Below are positions 7,738-15,626 of a DNA stretch of 39,262 nucleotides, in pieces; the stretch's first letter is position 1, and the number at the start of each line of letters is the position of its first letter. The notes under the pieces are model-generated. The model did not search any database. It saw only the letters and a list, made by a program, of their open reading frames with translations, and had not been told where the DNA came from. The stretch comes from CAIKMD01 sp035277525. GTDB lineage: Bacteria > Pseudomonadota > Alphaproteobacteria > ATCC43930 > CGMCC-115725. Both the position numbers and the translations under genes were made by a program. Where the stretch lies: positions 1 through 39,262 of the forward strand of contig DATEKH010000132.1 of the NCBI GenBank assembly GCA_035277525.1, given 5' to 3'.

Positions 7738-8817
7738 ATGCCCTCGACTGCCGGTGCGTCTGAAGATACCGCGCTTGCTGCTCTGAACGACGAGCTTGCG
7801 TCGCTCGATCTTGAGGGCCACTGGCGTCTCTCCGGAGCCGTCCTGGCCGATGAGCCACACCCTCTTGGCCCCGCTCATCTCTGGCGTTGGACGGATATCC
7901 GTCGCCTCTTGCTCCGTGCGGGCGAGATCCACGCACTTGACGGCGGCGCAGGCCGGCGAACCGTCAGACTCTGCATGCCCGGTCTCGACCAGAAATGGGC
8001 CTCCAGGACGATCCACGCCTCCTTTCAGCTGGTGAAGCCCGGTGAAACGGCTGAGGCGCACCGCCATAGTTTGGCAGCGCTTCGATTCGTCGTCGAAGGC
8101 CGCGGCGGGTACACGACCGTCGAAGGCGAAAAGTTCATGATGGAGCCGGGCGACCTCGTGCTTACGCCGCAAAACACCTGGCACGATCACGGCAACGACG
8201 GCAACGAAGCGATGATTTGGATTGACGGCCACGACGCGCCGCTCACGCTTGCTCTGAACGCGGCATTTTTCGAGCGCTTCTCGGCGCCAACGCAGCCGAT
8301 CCTGCACGACCAACAGTTCATGCGGCGACGTACGGGGGCGTTGAGGCCGCGCGGGGTCGACCGGCGCGCGGAAGGTTATCCCTATATCTATAAATGGCGC
8401 GACGTGCAGGATACGATCGCCGCCATGGAAGCCGCGGATTGGGATCCGTACGAGGGCTTCGCGCTCGATTACGTGGATCCCGTCAGCGGCGGCTCGACAT
8501 TGCCGACGATCGCCTGCCGGCTTTATCGACTGCCAGCCGGTCGATCGACCTTGCGCCAGCGCGAGACCAGCACCCGAATCTATCACGTCGTGCAAGGAAC
8601 CGGTCGGACCGTGGCCGAGGCGAAGGCTTTAGAATGGCAGGCCGGCGATACTTTCGTTGTGCCAGGCTGGACATGGACCGAGCATCTCGCAAGCAAGGAC
8701 GCCATCCTCTTTGCCATGAGTGATGAGCCTCTGCTTCGCGCCACCTGTCTCTACCGCCGCGATCGGGCAGGCCATAACGCGCCGATAATCGGCGGGCACG
8801 GGCGCGGACATGCATGA
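7738..8817 (+). CDS. Gentisate 1,2-dioxygenase-like double-cupin ring-cleavage dioxygenase
   Basis: A 359-residue bicupin of the gentisate / salicylate / 1-hydroxy-2-naphthoate dioxygenase family, extradiol-type Fe(II) enzymes that open the ring between vicinal carboxyl and hydroxyl groups to give a maleylpyruvate-type product. The N-terminal cupin shows GETAEAHRHSLAALRFVVEG with the HxH iron ligands, then MMEPGDLVLTPQNTWHDHGN carrying the third His, and WIDGHDAPLT after it, all canonical. The C-terminal cupin (about residues 245-340) lacks the HxH, as usual. ATG 7738 is preferred because GGAGG (7728-7732) lies 5 nt upstream; ATG 7723 is possible. It overlaps the next gene by 8 bp, so the two are one operon. 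Confidence 0.88.
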   Translation: MPSTAGASEDTALAALNDELASLDLEGHWRLSGAVLADEPHPLGPAHLWRWTDIRRLLLRAGEIHALDGGAGRRTVRLCMPGLDQKWASRTIHASFQLVKPGETAEAHRHSLAALRFVVEGRGGYTTVEGEKFMMEPGDLVLTPQNTWHDHGNDGNEAMIWIDGHDAPLTLALNAAFFERFSAPTQPILHDQQFMRRRTGALRPRGVDRRAEGYPYIYKWRDVQDTIAAMEAADWDPYEGFALDYVDPVSGGSTLPTIACRLYRLPAGRSTLRQRETSTRIYHVVQGTGRTVAEAKALEWQAGDTFVVPGWTWTEHLASKDAILFAMSDEPLLRATCLYRRDRAGHNAPIIGGHGRGHA

Positions 8818-9628
8818 GCAACGCCTGAAGATCAGAGACTTTCTCGCGCAAGACGGTATTCATTTGGCGCCGAGCTGCGCCGATGCGTTCGGCGCGGCCA
8901 TCATCGAACATTTGGGGTTCGAAGCGATCCACCTTTCTGGCCATGCGCTGCACAAAAGCCTTTGCTTGCCGGACGCCGGTCTCGCCAGCGTCACCGAATT
9001 CGAGAGTCGCATATCGTCGATCGTTAATGCAGTTTCGCTACCGCTCATCGTTGATGGCGAAACCGGCTTTGGCGGCGTCCGCAACGTGCGGCGAACGATG
9101 CGACTTTTCGAAGGCGCGGGCGCAAGCGCGATCCATTTCGAAGACCAATTTACACCCCGCCGCTACCGCAGTGCGGGTTCACCGACCATTTCGCCTGGCG
9201 AGATGGTCGGCAAGCTCAAGGCCGCACTCGATGAACGCCGCGATCCGAACCTGGCAATCATCGCGCGTTCCGAAGACCGCAGCTCGGAAGCAGCACTCAT
9301 TGAGCGGCTCGTCACCTATGCCGAAACAGGTGTCGATGCGCTCTGGTCATCGGGCTTCAGCGCCGACCTCATCCGCCAGGTTCGAGCGCAGGCTCGCGGG
9401 ATACCGTTTATCGGCATTGCCGCTGACCCAAAGGTGGCCTCCGCGGCCGGCATGCGCATTGCAATATATCCAACGCTCGGCATCATCGCTGCGGCCTGGG
9501 GTATGACGACGATCCTCACCAAGCTGCGCGACGGCAACGCGCCCGAGGACATTTTCAGCAAGCTCGCTGGGACGGAGGACGTCAGAATTTGGTTCCGCGA
9601 ACTCGGTGAAGCGAAATACGCGGACTGA
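8810..9628 (+). CDS. Isocitrate lyase / PEP mutase superfamily protein
   Basis: A 272-residue TIM-barrel protein of the superfamily that includes methylisocitrate lyase, PEP mutase, oxaloacetate decarboxylase and oxaloacetate acetylhydrolase: Mg-dependent C-C or P-C bond chemistry on alpha-oxo acids. Conserved parts: HLSGHALHKSLCLPDAG, VDGETGFGG (metal ligands Asp82, Glu84), IHFEDQ (Glu111, Asp112, Gln113) and IIARSED (Arg153). The catalytic loop, K(K/R)CGH in true lyases, is here PRRYRSAG with no Cys, so a classic isocitrate or methylisocitrate lyase is unlikely. The 8-bp overlap with the ring-cleavage dioxygenase suggests it acts on the acylpyruvate product or a later oxo acid; that is inference. 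Confidence 0.85.
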   Translation: MHEQRLKIRDFLAQDGIHLAPSCADAFGAAIIEHLGFEAIHLSGHALHKSLCLPDAGLASVTEFESRISSIVNAVSLPLIVDGETGFGGVRNVRRTMRLFEGAGASAIHFEDQFTPRRYRSAGSPTISPGEMVGKLKAALDERRDPNLAIIARSEDRSSEAALIERLVTYAETGVDALWSSGFSADLIRQVRAQARGIPFIGIAADPKVASAAGMRIAIYPTLGIIAAAWGMTTILTKLRDGNAPEDIFSKLAGTEDVRIWFRELGEAKYAD

Positions 9629-9697
9629 TCCGCGGAATTGCCGACCCTGCTCCGGTAGGCTTTAGCCGATGTGGGACGCCCCTGCTTCGGCGAAGAC

Positions 9698-9717
9698 CCC
9701 GCGATCCGCGGGCTTTT
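9698..9717 (+). terminator. Probable rho-independent terminator after the cupin / PEP-mutase-family operon
   Basis: CCCGCG (9698-9703), loop ATC, CGCGGG (9707-9712), then CTTTT to 9717, in the 113-bp gap between convergent genes. The stem is short but pure GC with a small loop. A second small hairpin (CTTCGGCGAAG, 9684-9694) lies just before it. The T-run is short, so strength is uncertain. Confidence 0.5.
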
Positions 9718-9741
9718 GGGTCCATTCGGAACCAGAGACCG

Positions 9742-10962
9742 TCACCAAAGCTCTTTTGACGCCAGCCGCGCGCCTTCGGCAAGGGCTTGAAGCTTTGCCC
9801 AGGCCAATTGGGCGTGAATGCGTCCGCCAAATCCGCAATCTGTCCCGGCAATCACGTTCTCGCGTCCGACAACGCGTGCGTAGCGAACGATTCGATCTGA
9901 CACGACTTGCGGGTGCTCGATGATGTTGGTCGCATGGCTGACGACGCCCGGGATGAGCAGTTTTCCGTCGGGCAGTTTCGTCTCCTGCCAGACACGCCAT
10001 TCGTGCTCGTGCCGCACATTGCCAGCTTCGAGCGAATAGGCGCCGGCATTCACCGCCAAAACGAGGTCGACGATGTCCTCGAGCGGGATATCGGTCGAGT
10101 GCGGCCCGTGCCAGCTGCCCCAACAGATGTGATAGCGAATGCGGTCCGTTGGCAGGCCTCGCAGCGCGTGATTGAGGGCTTCGATGCGAACGCGCTCGAA
10201 TTGCTTGAATTCTTCGAGCCGGGGCTCGGGGCTGATCATATCCCAGTTGTCGGGCAGGCTCGGATCATCGATTTGAAGCACCAGACCGGCATCGACGATC
10301 GCCTTGTACTCTTCCCGCATCGCGTCCGCCGACGCGAAGACGAACTCCTCCTCGGATTTGTAATAAAGGTCCTCGCCTCGCGCGAAGCTCCCGGGTCCGA
10401 CCGAGGTCATGAAGCCTTCTTCGACCCCAGCCGCTTCCATCGCGCGCTTCAGGTTTGCGATATCGGCCTCGATGGTGGCCTGCCCGACATACCGGATGGC
10501 CGACGTGCAAACGGGTCTGCGCGTTGCCCTTCGCGCGGCGCTGCCGAGCAGAGTGCCGCTCGACTCCGGGTCTTGATAGAACTCGCTGAACTTCTGCCAG
10601 TCGCGGCGGTTGCCGATGGTCGTTAAAGCGATATCGGCGACGCTTGATTTCTTGTGCTGGGACTCCGGCACGGAATCGGCCGGAACGAAGCCTTCCATTC
10701 GCGCGAAGGCATAATTCCACCAAACCCCGTAATCGTAGTTTCCAGCCATCGGCTTGCCGAACTCGCCGTCATTCGCGATGTCCACGCCGAGTTCTTTCTG
10801 CTTCCTGACCACGGCCTCAACCGCGCCGGAAAGGCAACGGGCATAGGCGGCTGGGTCCACCTTTTCGCCGGCTCCGCGCGCCCGGTTGAGCGCGATAAGG
10901 TCCTGGGGTCTCGATAGGCTGCCGGCGTGTGTCGTTAGGATCCGATCCGTGCTGCGTTTCAT
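9742..10962 (-). CDS. MetE C-terminal-domain homologue (cobalamin-independent methionine synthase-like zinc alkyltransferase)
   Basis: A 406-residue single-barrel protein matching only the catalytic half of MetE (full MetE is about 750 residues). Zinc ligands are intact: His278 and Cys280 in RYHICWGSWHG, Glu312 in YSLEAGNVRHEHE and Cys376 in AGTDCGFGG. The N-terminal TTHAGSLSRP (about 10-19) is also typical. This group includes epoxyalkane:coenzyme M transferase as well as true methionine synthases, so it activates a thiol on zinc for alkyl transfer. Start ATG 10962 has GGGAGGAT upstream. It lies 73 bp after a Rieske oxygenase gene on the same strand, in an apparent catabolic operon, so alkyl transfer or thiol conjugation of a catabolic intermediate is more plausible than methionine synthesis. 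Substrates are unknown. Confidence 0.85.
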   Translation of the reverse strand: MKRSTDRILTTHAGSLSRPQDLIALNRARGAGEKVDPAAYARCLSGAVEAVVRKQKELGVDIANDGEFGKPMAGNYDYGVWWNYAFARMEGFVPADSVPESQHKKSSVADIALTTIGNRRDWQKFSEFYQDPESSGTLLGSAARRATRRPVCTSAIRYVGQATIEADIANLKRAMEAAGVEEGFMTSVGPGSFARGEDLYYKSEEEFVFASADAMREEYKAIVDAGLVLQIDDPSLPDNWDMISPEPRLEEFKQFERVRIEALNHALRGLPTDRIRYHICWGSWHGPHSTDIPLEDIVDLVLAVNAGAYSLEAGNVRHEHEWRVWQETKLPDGKLLIPGVVSHATNIIEHPQVVSDRIVRYARVVGRENVIAGTDCGFGGRIHAQLAWAKLQALAEGARLASKELW

Positions 10963-11035
10963 GACGATCCTCCCTCGATAACGTCAACCACGCCGAAAAG
11001 CCAATTGCGTTTCGCTCGCGCGACGTCTTCGCGCA

Positions 11036-12334
11036 TTATACAAATACAAGTTCTTTTGCTGCTTGGTGGTAGGGCGTGCCGTCATCCTCGAGCGTCACGG
11101 CGATCGGGCGAACCTTGTAGAGATCGCCCTTGAAAGCCGGCAACGGCTCGATGCCTTTTTCCATATCGGCAAGGAGCCGTAAGAATTTGCGCCGCATCTG
11201 GATGATCGCGGCATCTCCAGTGCCGAGATGCTCTTGCGTGCGATCGGCGATGGCGGTCGGGCCCTGATTTTCGATCGCGGCCGCATCCTGGGCGTTCGTG
11301 CCTTTGATACCGGTGTAGTTGTAGGTCCGCTGCAGCATGCGATCGATCAGATAGTCATTCTCCTTGTTGCGTACCGGCAGATAGGTGCCGGGGATGTTCT
11401 CGACATTGAGCGTCTTGAAGCCGACATTGTCGAACTCGTATTTCTCGTTGTCGCTGATCGGGCGCCACGGATTGTATTCGACGCGATAAACCCAGGTGTG
11501 CTCGTCATCCATCGGGACCCACGCATCCCACAACAAGGTCTGGCCACGGTCGAAGCCGATCATTGTATGGACCGGCAGCAGCCATTGCGTGATTCGCCAG
11601 TAAGCCTTGCCGTTGGGCAGCTTGCGCTTGGCTCCGACCATGAAGCCGAAATCGGTCTCGGTAATCTCGAACGTCGGATTGATGTCGCGGAAGGCAACGG
11701 CGCTGTCGATCTTGCCATCCTTCTCGAGAGTCAGTCCGCCGCGGCCGGGCGCCAGCGCATTGCCGGTGGCGAAGCTGTGCAGGTAATTCACATGGCTCGA
11801 ATCCAGATTGCCTTCCATCGCCTGCAAATAATTGCAGCGGAGGAGACTCTTGCGAATATAAATCTGCTCTTTCGGCAGCGTGTTGAATTCGAATTGCGGG
11901 AATTCGACCGGTAAATCCTTGGGGCCGAGATAAGCCCAGATGATGCCGGCATGCTCGCGACATGGATAAACGTCGAGCGCGATGCGATCCTTGTAGCCGG
12001 CTGCGGCTGTTTCGACCGGCATGTCGACGCATTTGCCGTTAACGTCGAATTTCCAGCCGTGATAGACGCAGCGCAGCCCGCATTCCTCGTTGCGGCCGAA
12101 GAACAGATCCATCTGACGATGCGCACAATAGCGGCCGATGAGGCCGATACGACCGTTGCTGTCGCGGAACGCGACGAGCTTTTCGCCAAGCAGATCGACG
12201 CGCACGGGTGGGCTGTCAGGCGAGGGGATCTCTTCCGAAAGCAGCGCCGGTAACCAGAAGCGGCGCATGTATTGTCCGCCGCGCGTCGCCTTGCCCGTCC
12301 GCGTCAATAATTCGTTATCCGCGGCAGAGAGCAT
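11036..12334 (-). CDS. Rieske non-heme iron oxygenase, phthalate 4,5-dioxygenase type (alpha subunit)
   Basis: A 432-residue ring-hydroxylating oxygenase subunit of the group found in phthalate dioxygenase and phenoxybenzoate dioxygenase (single alpha subunit; needs a flavin/ferredoxin reductase). The Rieske cluster ligands are Cys70/His72 in YCAHRQ and Cys89/His92 in CVYHGWKFD. The mononuclear iron site has EGNLDSSHVNYLH, with bridging Asp178 and ligands His181 and His186. Start ATG 12334 follows GGAGGAC (12338-12344). It is preceded by a class II aldolase-family gene (81 bp) and followed by a MetE-core homologue (73 bp), on the same strand. No reductase gene is in the window. The substrate is an aromatic acid by analogy; unproven. 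Confidence 0.92.
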   Translation of the reverse strand: MLSAADNELLTRTGKATRGGQYMRRFWLPALLSEEIPSPDSPPVRVDLLGEKLVAFRDSNGRIGLIGRYCAHRQMDLFFGRNEECGLRCVYHGWKFDVNGKCVDMPVETAAAGYKDRIALDVYPCREHAGIIWAYLGPKDLPVEFPQFEFNTLPKEQIYIRKSLLRCNYLQAMEGNLDSSHVNYLHSFATGNALAPGRGGLTLEKDGKIDSAVAFRDINPTFEITETDFGFMVGAKRKLPNGKAYWRITQWLLPVHTMIGFDRGQTLLWDAWVPMDDEHTWVYRVEYNPWRPISDNEKYEFDNVGFKTLNVENIPGTYLPVRNKENDYLIDRMLQRTYNYTGIKGTNAQDAAAIENQGPTAIADRTQEHLGTGDAAIIQMRRKFLRLLADMEKGIEPLPAFKGDLYKVRPIAVTLEDDGTPYHQAAKELVFV

Positions 12335-12415
12335 CACGTCCTCCAAACATCCAAAATCCGCCGCGCAACGCTATCACGCGCACAAAGCGACCGTCAAACC
12401 GCTGCGCTATTCGCT

Positions 12416-13207
12416 TCAGCGGCTCGTCTTCCGGTCCTGCGCGAGCTGATCGGCCGCCTTCGCCATGAGATCGCTCCAGATGCTGCCGCCCATCCTGGCG
12501 GCGCCGCGGCGCGCGACCGCTTCCTGGAAATGCGGTTCGGCCAGGGGCTTCCAAGCGAGAAATTCCTCGATCAGATGGTCGGGAATCTGCGGATGATCAC
12601 GGCCGGCGATCGAGCAGGCGTAATAGTTCATCTGCGCCTGATGCTCGAGCTGCGCCATCCCGACGACAGCTTCTTCCATTGTTTTGCCGACGGTGGTCAC
12701 ACCGTGCCCGAACAGTTGCACCGCGCTTGCATCGCCAAGGCACTTGGTCATTTCCTGGCCATAGGCTTCGGAGGTGATCAGGGCGGGCCGCGGGTAGACC
12801 GGGAGCGGCTTGCGGATCATGCGAATTCCGGCGATGCCCATCGGTACGATCGGAATGCCGAGGACGGTCAGCATGACACAGAAAGGCGGATGCGCGTGAA
12901 CCACCGAGTTGATCTCAGGCCGTGCGCGCATCACGCAGGCATGGATCATCACTTCATTGCATTGGAGAACGCCCGGCGGGCCGTCGACGAGATAGCCGTT
13001 CAGGTCGCAGACGACCATGTCCTCGGGCCGCATTCGCCATAGCACGTCGATATCGTATCCGCGGCCTTTGACGATGAAACGGTTGGGATCGCTCGGATCG
13101 CGCAGACTGACATGACCCATAGAGGCATTGATCCCCTCGGCGAGACCGATATTCGACATGATGCGGCTCCCGAGCGCGACTTCGTATTTCACCTGGTCAA
13201 GCGTCAT
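12416..13207 (-). CDS. Class II aldolase/adducin family protein (possible aromatic hydroxy-acid decarboxylase)
   Basis: A 263-residue zinc protein of the FucA/AraD fold. The metal and catalytic residues are present: Glu85 in CNEVMIHACV, His104 and His106 in SVVHAHPPF and His168 in LFGHGV. Family members cleave sugar phosphates, but the 3,4-dihydroxyphthalate decarboxylases (PhtC/PadC) of Gram-positive phthalate pathways belong to the same fold, and this gene lies directly upstream of a phthalate-dioxygenase-like Rieske gene. Decarboxylation or retro-aldol cleavage of the oxygenase product is therefore a reasonable inference. Start ATG 13207 has GGAGAC upstream; upstream in-frame residues (MVRFRGGDV) lack homology. 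No sugar-kinase or isomerase partners are nearby, which argues against a sugar role. Confidence 0.85.
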   Translation of the reverse strand: MTLDQVKYEVALGSRIMSNIGLAEGINASMGHVSLRDPSDPNRFIVKGRGYDIDVLWRMRPEDMVVCDLNGYLVDGPPGVLQCNEVMIHACVMRARPEINSVVHAHPPFCVMLTVLGIPIVPMGIAGIRMIRKPLPVYPRPALITSEAYGQEMTKCLGDASAVQLFGHGVTTVGKTMEEAVVGMAQLEHQAQMNYYACSIAGRDHPQIPDHLIEEFLAWKPLAEPHFQEAVARRGAARMGGSIWSDLMAKAADQLAQDRKTSR

Positions 13208-13324
13208 GACGTCTCCACCGCGGAACCGAACCATCGTGCGACAGGGCAGGACGATAAGTCCTCTCTTGAGAGCCGGTCAATCGACGTGTTTCGGAGGCGA
13301 CCCGCGCGGTCGTCGCGTGGGCGA

Positions 13325-14182
13325 TCAGCCTTCCTGACGCTCGATGAAATCGCGCCAGATCGGAGCGAGCCGCTTGCCCTGCAGCTTCGCGGCGACGGGA
13401 TAGGGCTCGACGCCGAAGACGGCGTTCCATTCATCTTCGGTCACAACCGGCTCGTGATAGGCGCAATTCGGCAACAGCGAGCGAAGCTTCAGCGCCGCCT
13501 CGGTCGGATGAACCGGATCGACACCGCCGGTGACGATCGCCGGCGCTTCGATCGAGCGCCACTCTGCCTCGTTCGCCCGGCAGCCTGCGACCGGCAGGTC
13601 GCCACTCGTGGTGAAGAAGGTTTCCCAATACGCCATCTGGCGAACGAACGCGATCGGCTGCATCGCCATTAAGGTGTCGCGATTGGCTGGGTTGTGCTTG
13701 ATCGAATCGGCGAAGTGGCTGGTCTCGATGACGCCTTGCATGCCCCGCCGCAAAGCCGCCGCGATATAGCCGCGATAGAAATTCTTCGGCAGCCGCTCGG
13801 CCGGGTACTCGCCGCCCGAGATCCAGCCCAGCATCAGCCCGCGCACCAGCGCGGGATGCTTGAGCGCGAGGAGCGGCGTGGTGCGGCAGCCCGCGTATTC
13901 GCCAAGATAGCAGGGACCGAGGCGGAGCCCTGAGATCAGTGCCGCGAGATCGTCGGCCCAGATGTCGGCTTCCGATTGATCGCCGGCGATAACGATGCTC
14001 GAACGCCGGTCGGTGTTGCGGCGATCCCAAACGATCACACGAAAATCCTTGGCGAGCTCTTCGGCGATTAAATGCATCACATAGGCGCCCCAGCGCCCGC
14101 CGGGCGTCAGCACGACGGGCACGCTGCCGCGGCCGAATTCATCGTAGTGAATCGAGCACCTGTTGATCGTCAGCTCAGCCAT
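13325..14182 (-). CDS. Alpha/beta-hydrolase-fold protein lacking the nucleophile serine
   Basis: A 285-residue cytoplasmic protein with the alpha/beta hydrolase layout: HYDEFGRGSVPVVLTPGG (oxyanion-loop region, about 12-29), FRVIVWDRRNTDRR (strand 4 and following turn) and the nucleophile elbow. At the elbow, where Gly-x-Ser-x-Gly is expected, it reads LGEYAGCR, putting Tyr96 at the serine position. The usual C-terminal Gly-His motif is also not evident; the region reads PVVTEDEWNAVFG. It may be a non-hydrolytic member (a binding protein, or a cofactor-independent lyase or isomerase). Start ATG 14182 follows AAAGAGGT. It is the first gene of a minus-strand group with a class II aldolase-like protein and a Rieske oxygenase, and is divergent from a second Rieske gene. 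Confidence 0.8.
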   Translation of the reverse strand: MAELTINRCSIHYDEFGRGSVPVVLTPGGRWGAYVMHLIAEELAKDFRVIVWDRRNTDRRSSIVIAGDQSEADIWADDLAALISGLRLGPCYLGEYAGCRTTPLLALKHPALVRGLMLGWISGGEYPAERLPKNFYRGYIAAALRRGMQGVIETSHFADSIKHNPANRDTLMAMQPIAFVRQMAYWETFFTTSGDLPVAGCRANEAEWRSIEAPAIVTGGVDPVHPTEAALKLRSLLPNCAYHEPVVTEDEWNAVFGVEPYPVAAKLQGKRLAPIWRDFIERQEG

Positions 14183-14309
14183 CGCGACCTCTTTCCCGCG
14201 AACCTTGCCCGGCTTCCGGCGCGGCGTCAAACCAAGCCGCTCGCACTGCCTTTTGACCTTGCCGCAGGGCGCGGCGGGAGACACTATGAGGCGGAACAGG
14301 AGTTCGCTC
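14183..14309. promoter_or_regulatory. Divergent promoter region between two Rieske-containing operons
   Basis: These 127 bp must carry the promoters of both the minus-strand hydrolase/aldolase/Rieske/MetE-like group and the plus-strand Rieske/ABC operon. Two Shine-Dalgarno-like sites serve the plus side: GGGAG (14276-14280) before ATG 14286 and AGGAG (14298-14302) before ATG 14310. A TTGACC is at about 14253-14258 without a recognisable -10. Confidence 0.4.
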
Positions 14310-15620
14310 ATGCCTGCCGACGCGTCGTCCAACCGGCGCCCTGACACCATCGATTGCGTCAGCACGGACCCCGGTACGCTGGCGGGCCGGTATTTGCGCC
14401 GGTTTTGGCAGCCGATCTATCACTCGGCCGATCTCGTCATCGCTAAGCCGGTACCCCTCAGGATTATGGGCGAGGCGTTCACCCTCTATCGGGGCGAGAG
14501 CGGGCAGGTTCATCTCGTCGATGCACGCTGCCCTCATCGCGCCACGCAGCTCTCCTCGGGCTGGGTCGAGGGCGAAGGGCTGCGCTGTTTCTATCACGGA
14601 TGGAAATTTGACGGCGAGGGGCAGTGCGTCGAGCAACCGGCGGAGGATTCGAGCTATTGCGATCGCATCAAGCTTGCCTCCCATCCGGTGCGCGAATATC
14701 TCGGCCTGGTCTTCGCCTTCCTCGGTGAAGGGGCGCCGCCAGATTTGCCGCTCTTTCCGGAATTCGACGCCTTCGGCGGCGTGATCGAGGTCGATTCCTA
14801 TTATCGCGAATGCAATTACTTCCAGAATGTCGAAAACGCGCTCGATATGAGCCATGTCGGCTTCGTGCATCGCGACAACATGGCCGCCTATAACGGCATC
14901 GGCCGCGGCGCGCAGCTGCGCAGCGAGGAAAGCGTCTGGGGCATCGCTTATACCTTTACCCGCGCCGACGGCCGCGAGCGCGTCCAGCAATTCGGCATGC
15001 CCAATGTCTTCTATATGACGGCGCTACCGACCGACGCCGAGGTCGGTTGGCAAGAGTCGCTGTTCTGGTGGGTGCCGATCGACGATTTGCGGCACATGCA
15101 GTTCAGCCTGCACCGTATTCCCGTCAGCGGCGAAGCCGGGACGCGCGTAAAAGCGCGGCATCAGGAACGTCGCGTGAAAATCGACTTGCCGCATCAGCGC
15201 ATCTGCGACCAGATTCTGCGCGGGCGCTTGTCCCTCCGCGACGTCGATAAGAGCCGCGTCGATCTGGTGCGATTGCAGGACGATATCGCACAGGTCGGGC
15301 AAGGCCGTATCGCCGATCGCGACCGCGAGCGTCCCGGGCGCGCCGATACCGGCGTGATCGCGATCCGCCGTTTGTGGCAACGCGAACTGGCGGCGTTGAG
15401 CTCCGGCGGAGCGCTGAAATCGTGGCGGCGCGACGCGACGATCGCGCCGCGCGCCTGGGGTCTGGCGGGAACGCTTGGCGCGACGGGCACGACTGACCGC
15501 GTTCCGCAGAGCAAGGCGGTACCTGATTTCACCGACATCCGGCCGCAGGTTGAAATCGACATTCAGCTCGACGCGCTGCATGGCGCGCCTCCCCTCGGCG
15601 CCGCCTCTCGCACCGTGTGA
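14310..15620 (+). CDS. Rieske non-heme iron oxygenase, phthalate-dioxygenase-like (alpha subunit)
   Basis: A 436-residue oxygenase subunit. Rieske ligands are Cys74/His76 in ARCPHRATQL and Cys93/His96 in CFYHGWKFD; the mononuclear iron site is ENALDMSHVGFVH, with Asp179, His182 and His187. The C-terminal half is more divergent and Arg-rich compared with the other two Rieske proteins of the window. ATG 14310 is preferred (AGGAG, 7-nt spacing); ATG 14286 also has GGGAG and would add MRRNRSSL. It stops 6 bp before an ABC ATPase gene, so it heads an uptake operon: import and first oxidation of the same compound are probably co-expressed. No reductase partner is encoded nearby. The substrate is unknown, with an aromatic carboxylate likely by family. 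Confidence 0.9.
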   Translation: MPADASSNRRPDTIDCVSTDPGTLAGRYLRRFWQPIYHSADLVIAKPVPLRIMGEAFTLYRGESGQVHLVDARCPHRATQLSSGWVEGEGLRCFYHGWKFDGEGQCVEQPAEDSSYCDRIKLASHPVREYLGLVFAFLGEGAPPDLPLFPEFDAFGGVIEVDSYYRECNYFQNVENALDMSHVGFVHRDNMAAYNGIGRGAQLRSEESVWGIAYTFTRADGRERVQQFGMPNVFYMTALPTDAEVGWQESLFWWVPIDDLRHMQFSLHRIPVSGEAGTRVKARHQERRVKIDLPHQRICDQILRGRLSLRDVDKSRVDLVRLQDDIAQVGQGRIADRDRERPGRADTGVIAIRRLWQRELAALSSGGALKSWRRDATIAPRAWGLAGTLGATGTTDRVPQSKAVPDFTDIRPQVEIDIQLDALHGAPPLGAASRTV

Positions 15621-15626
15621 TCACGA

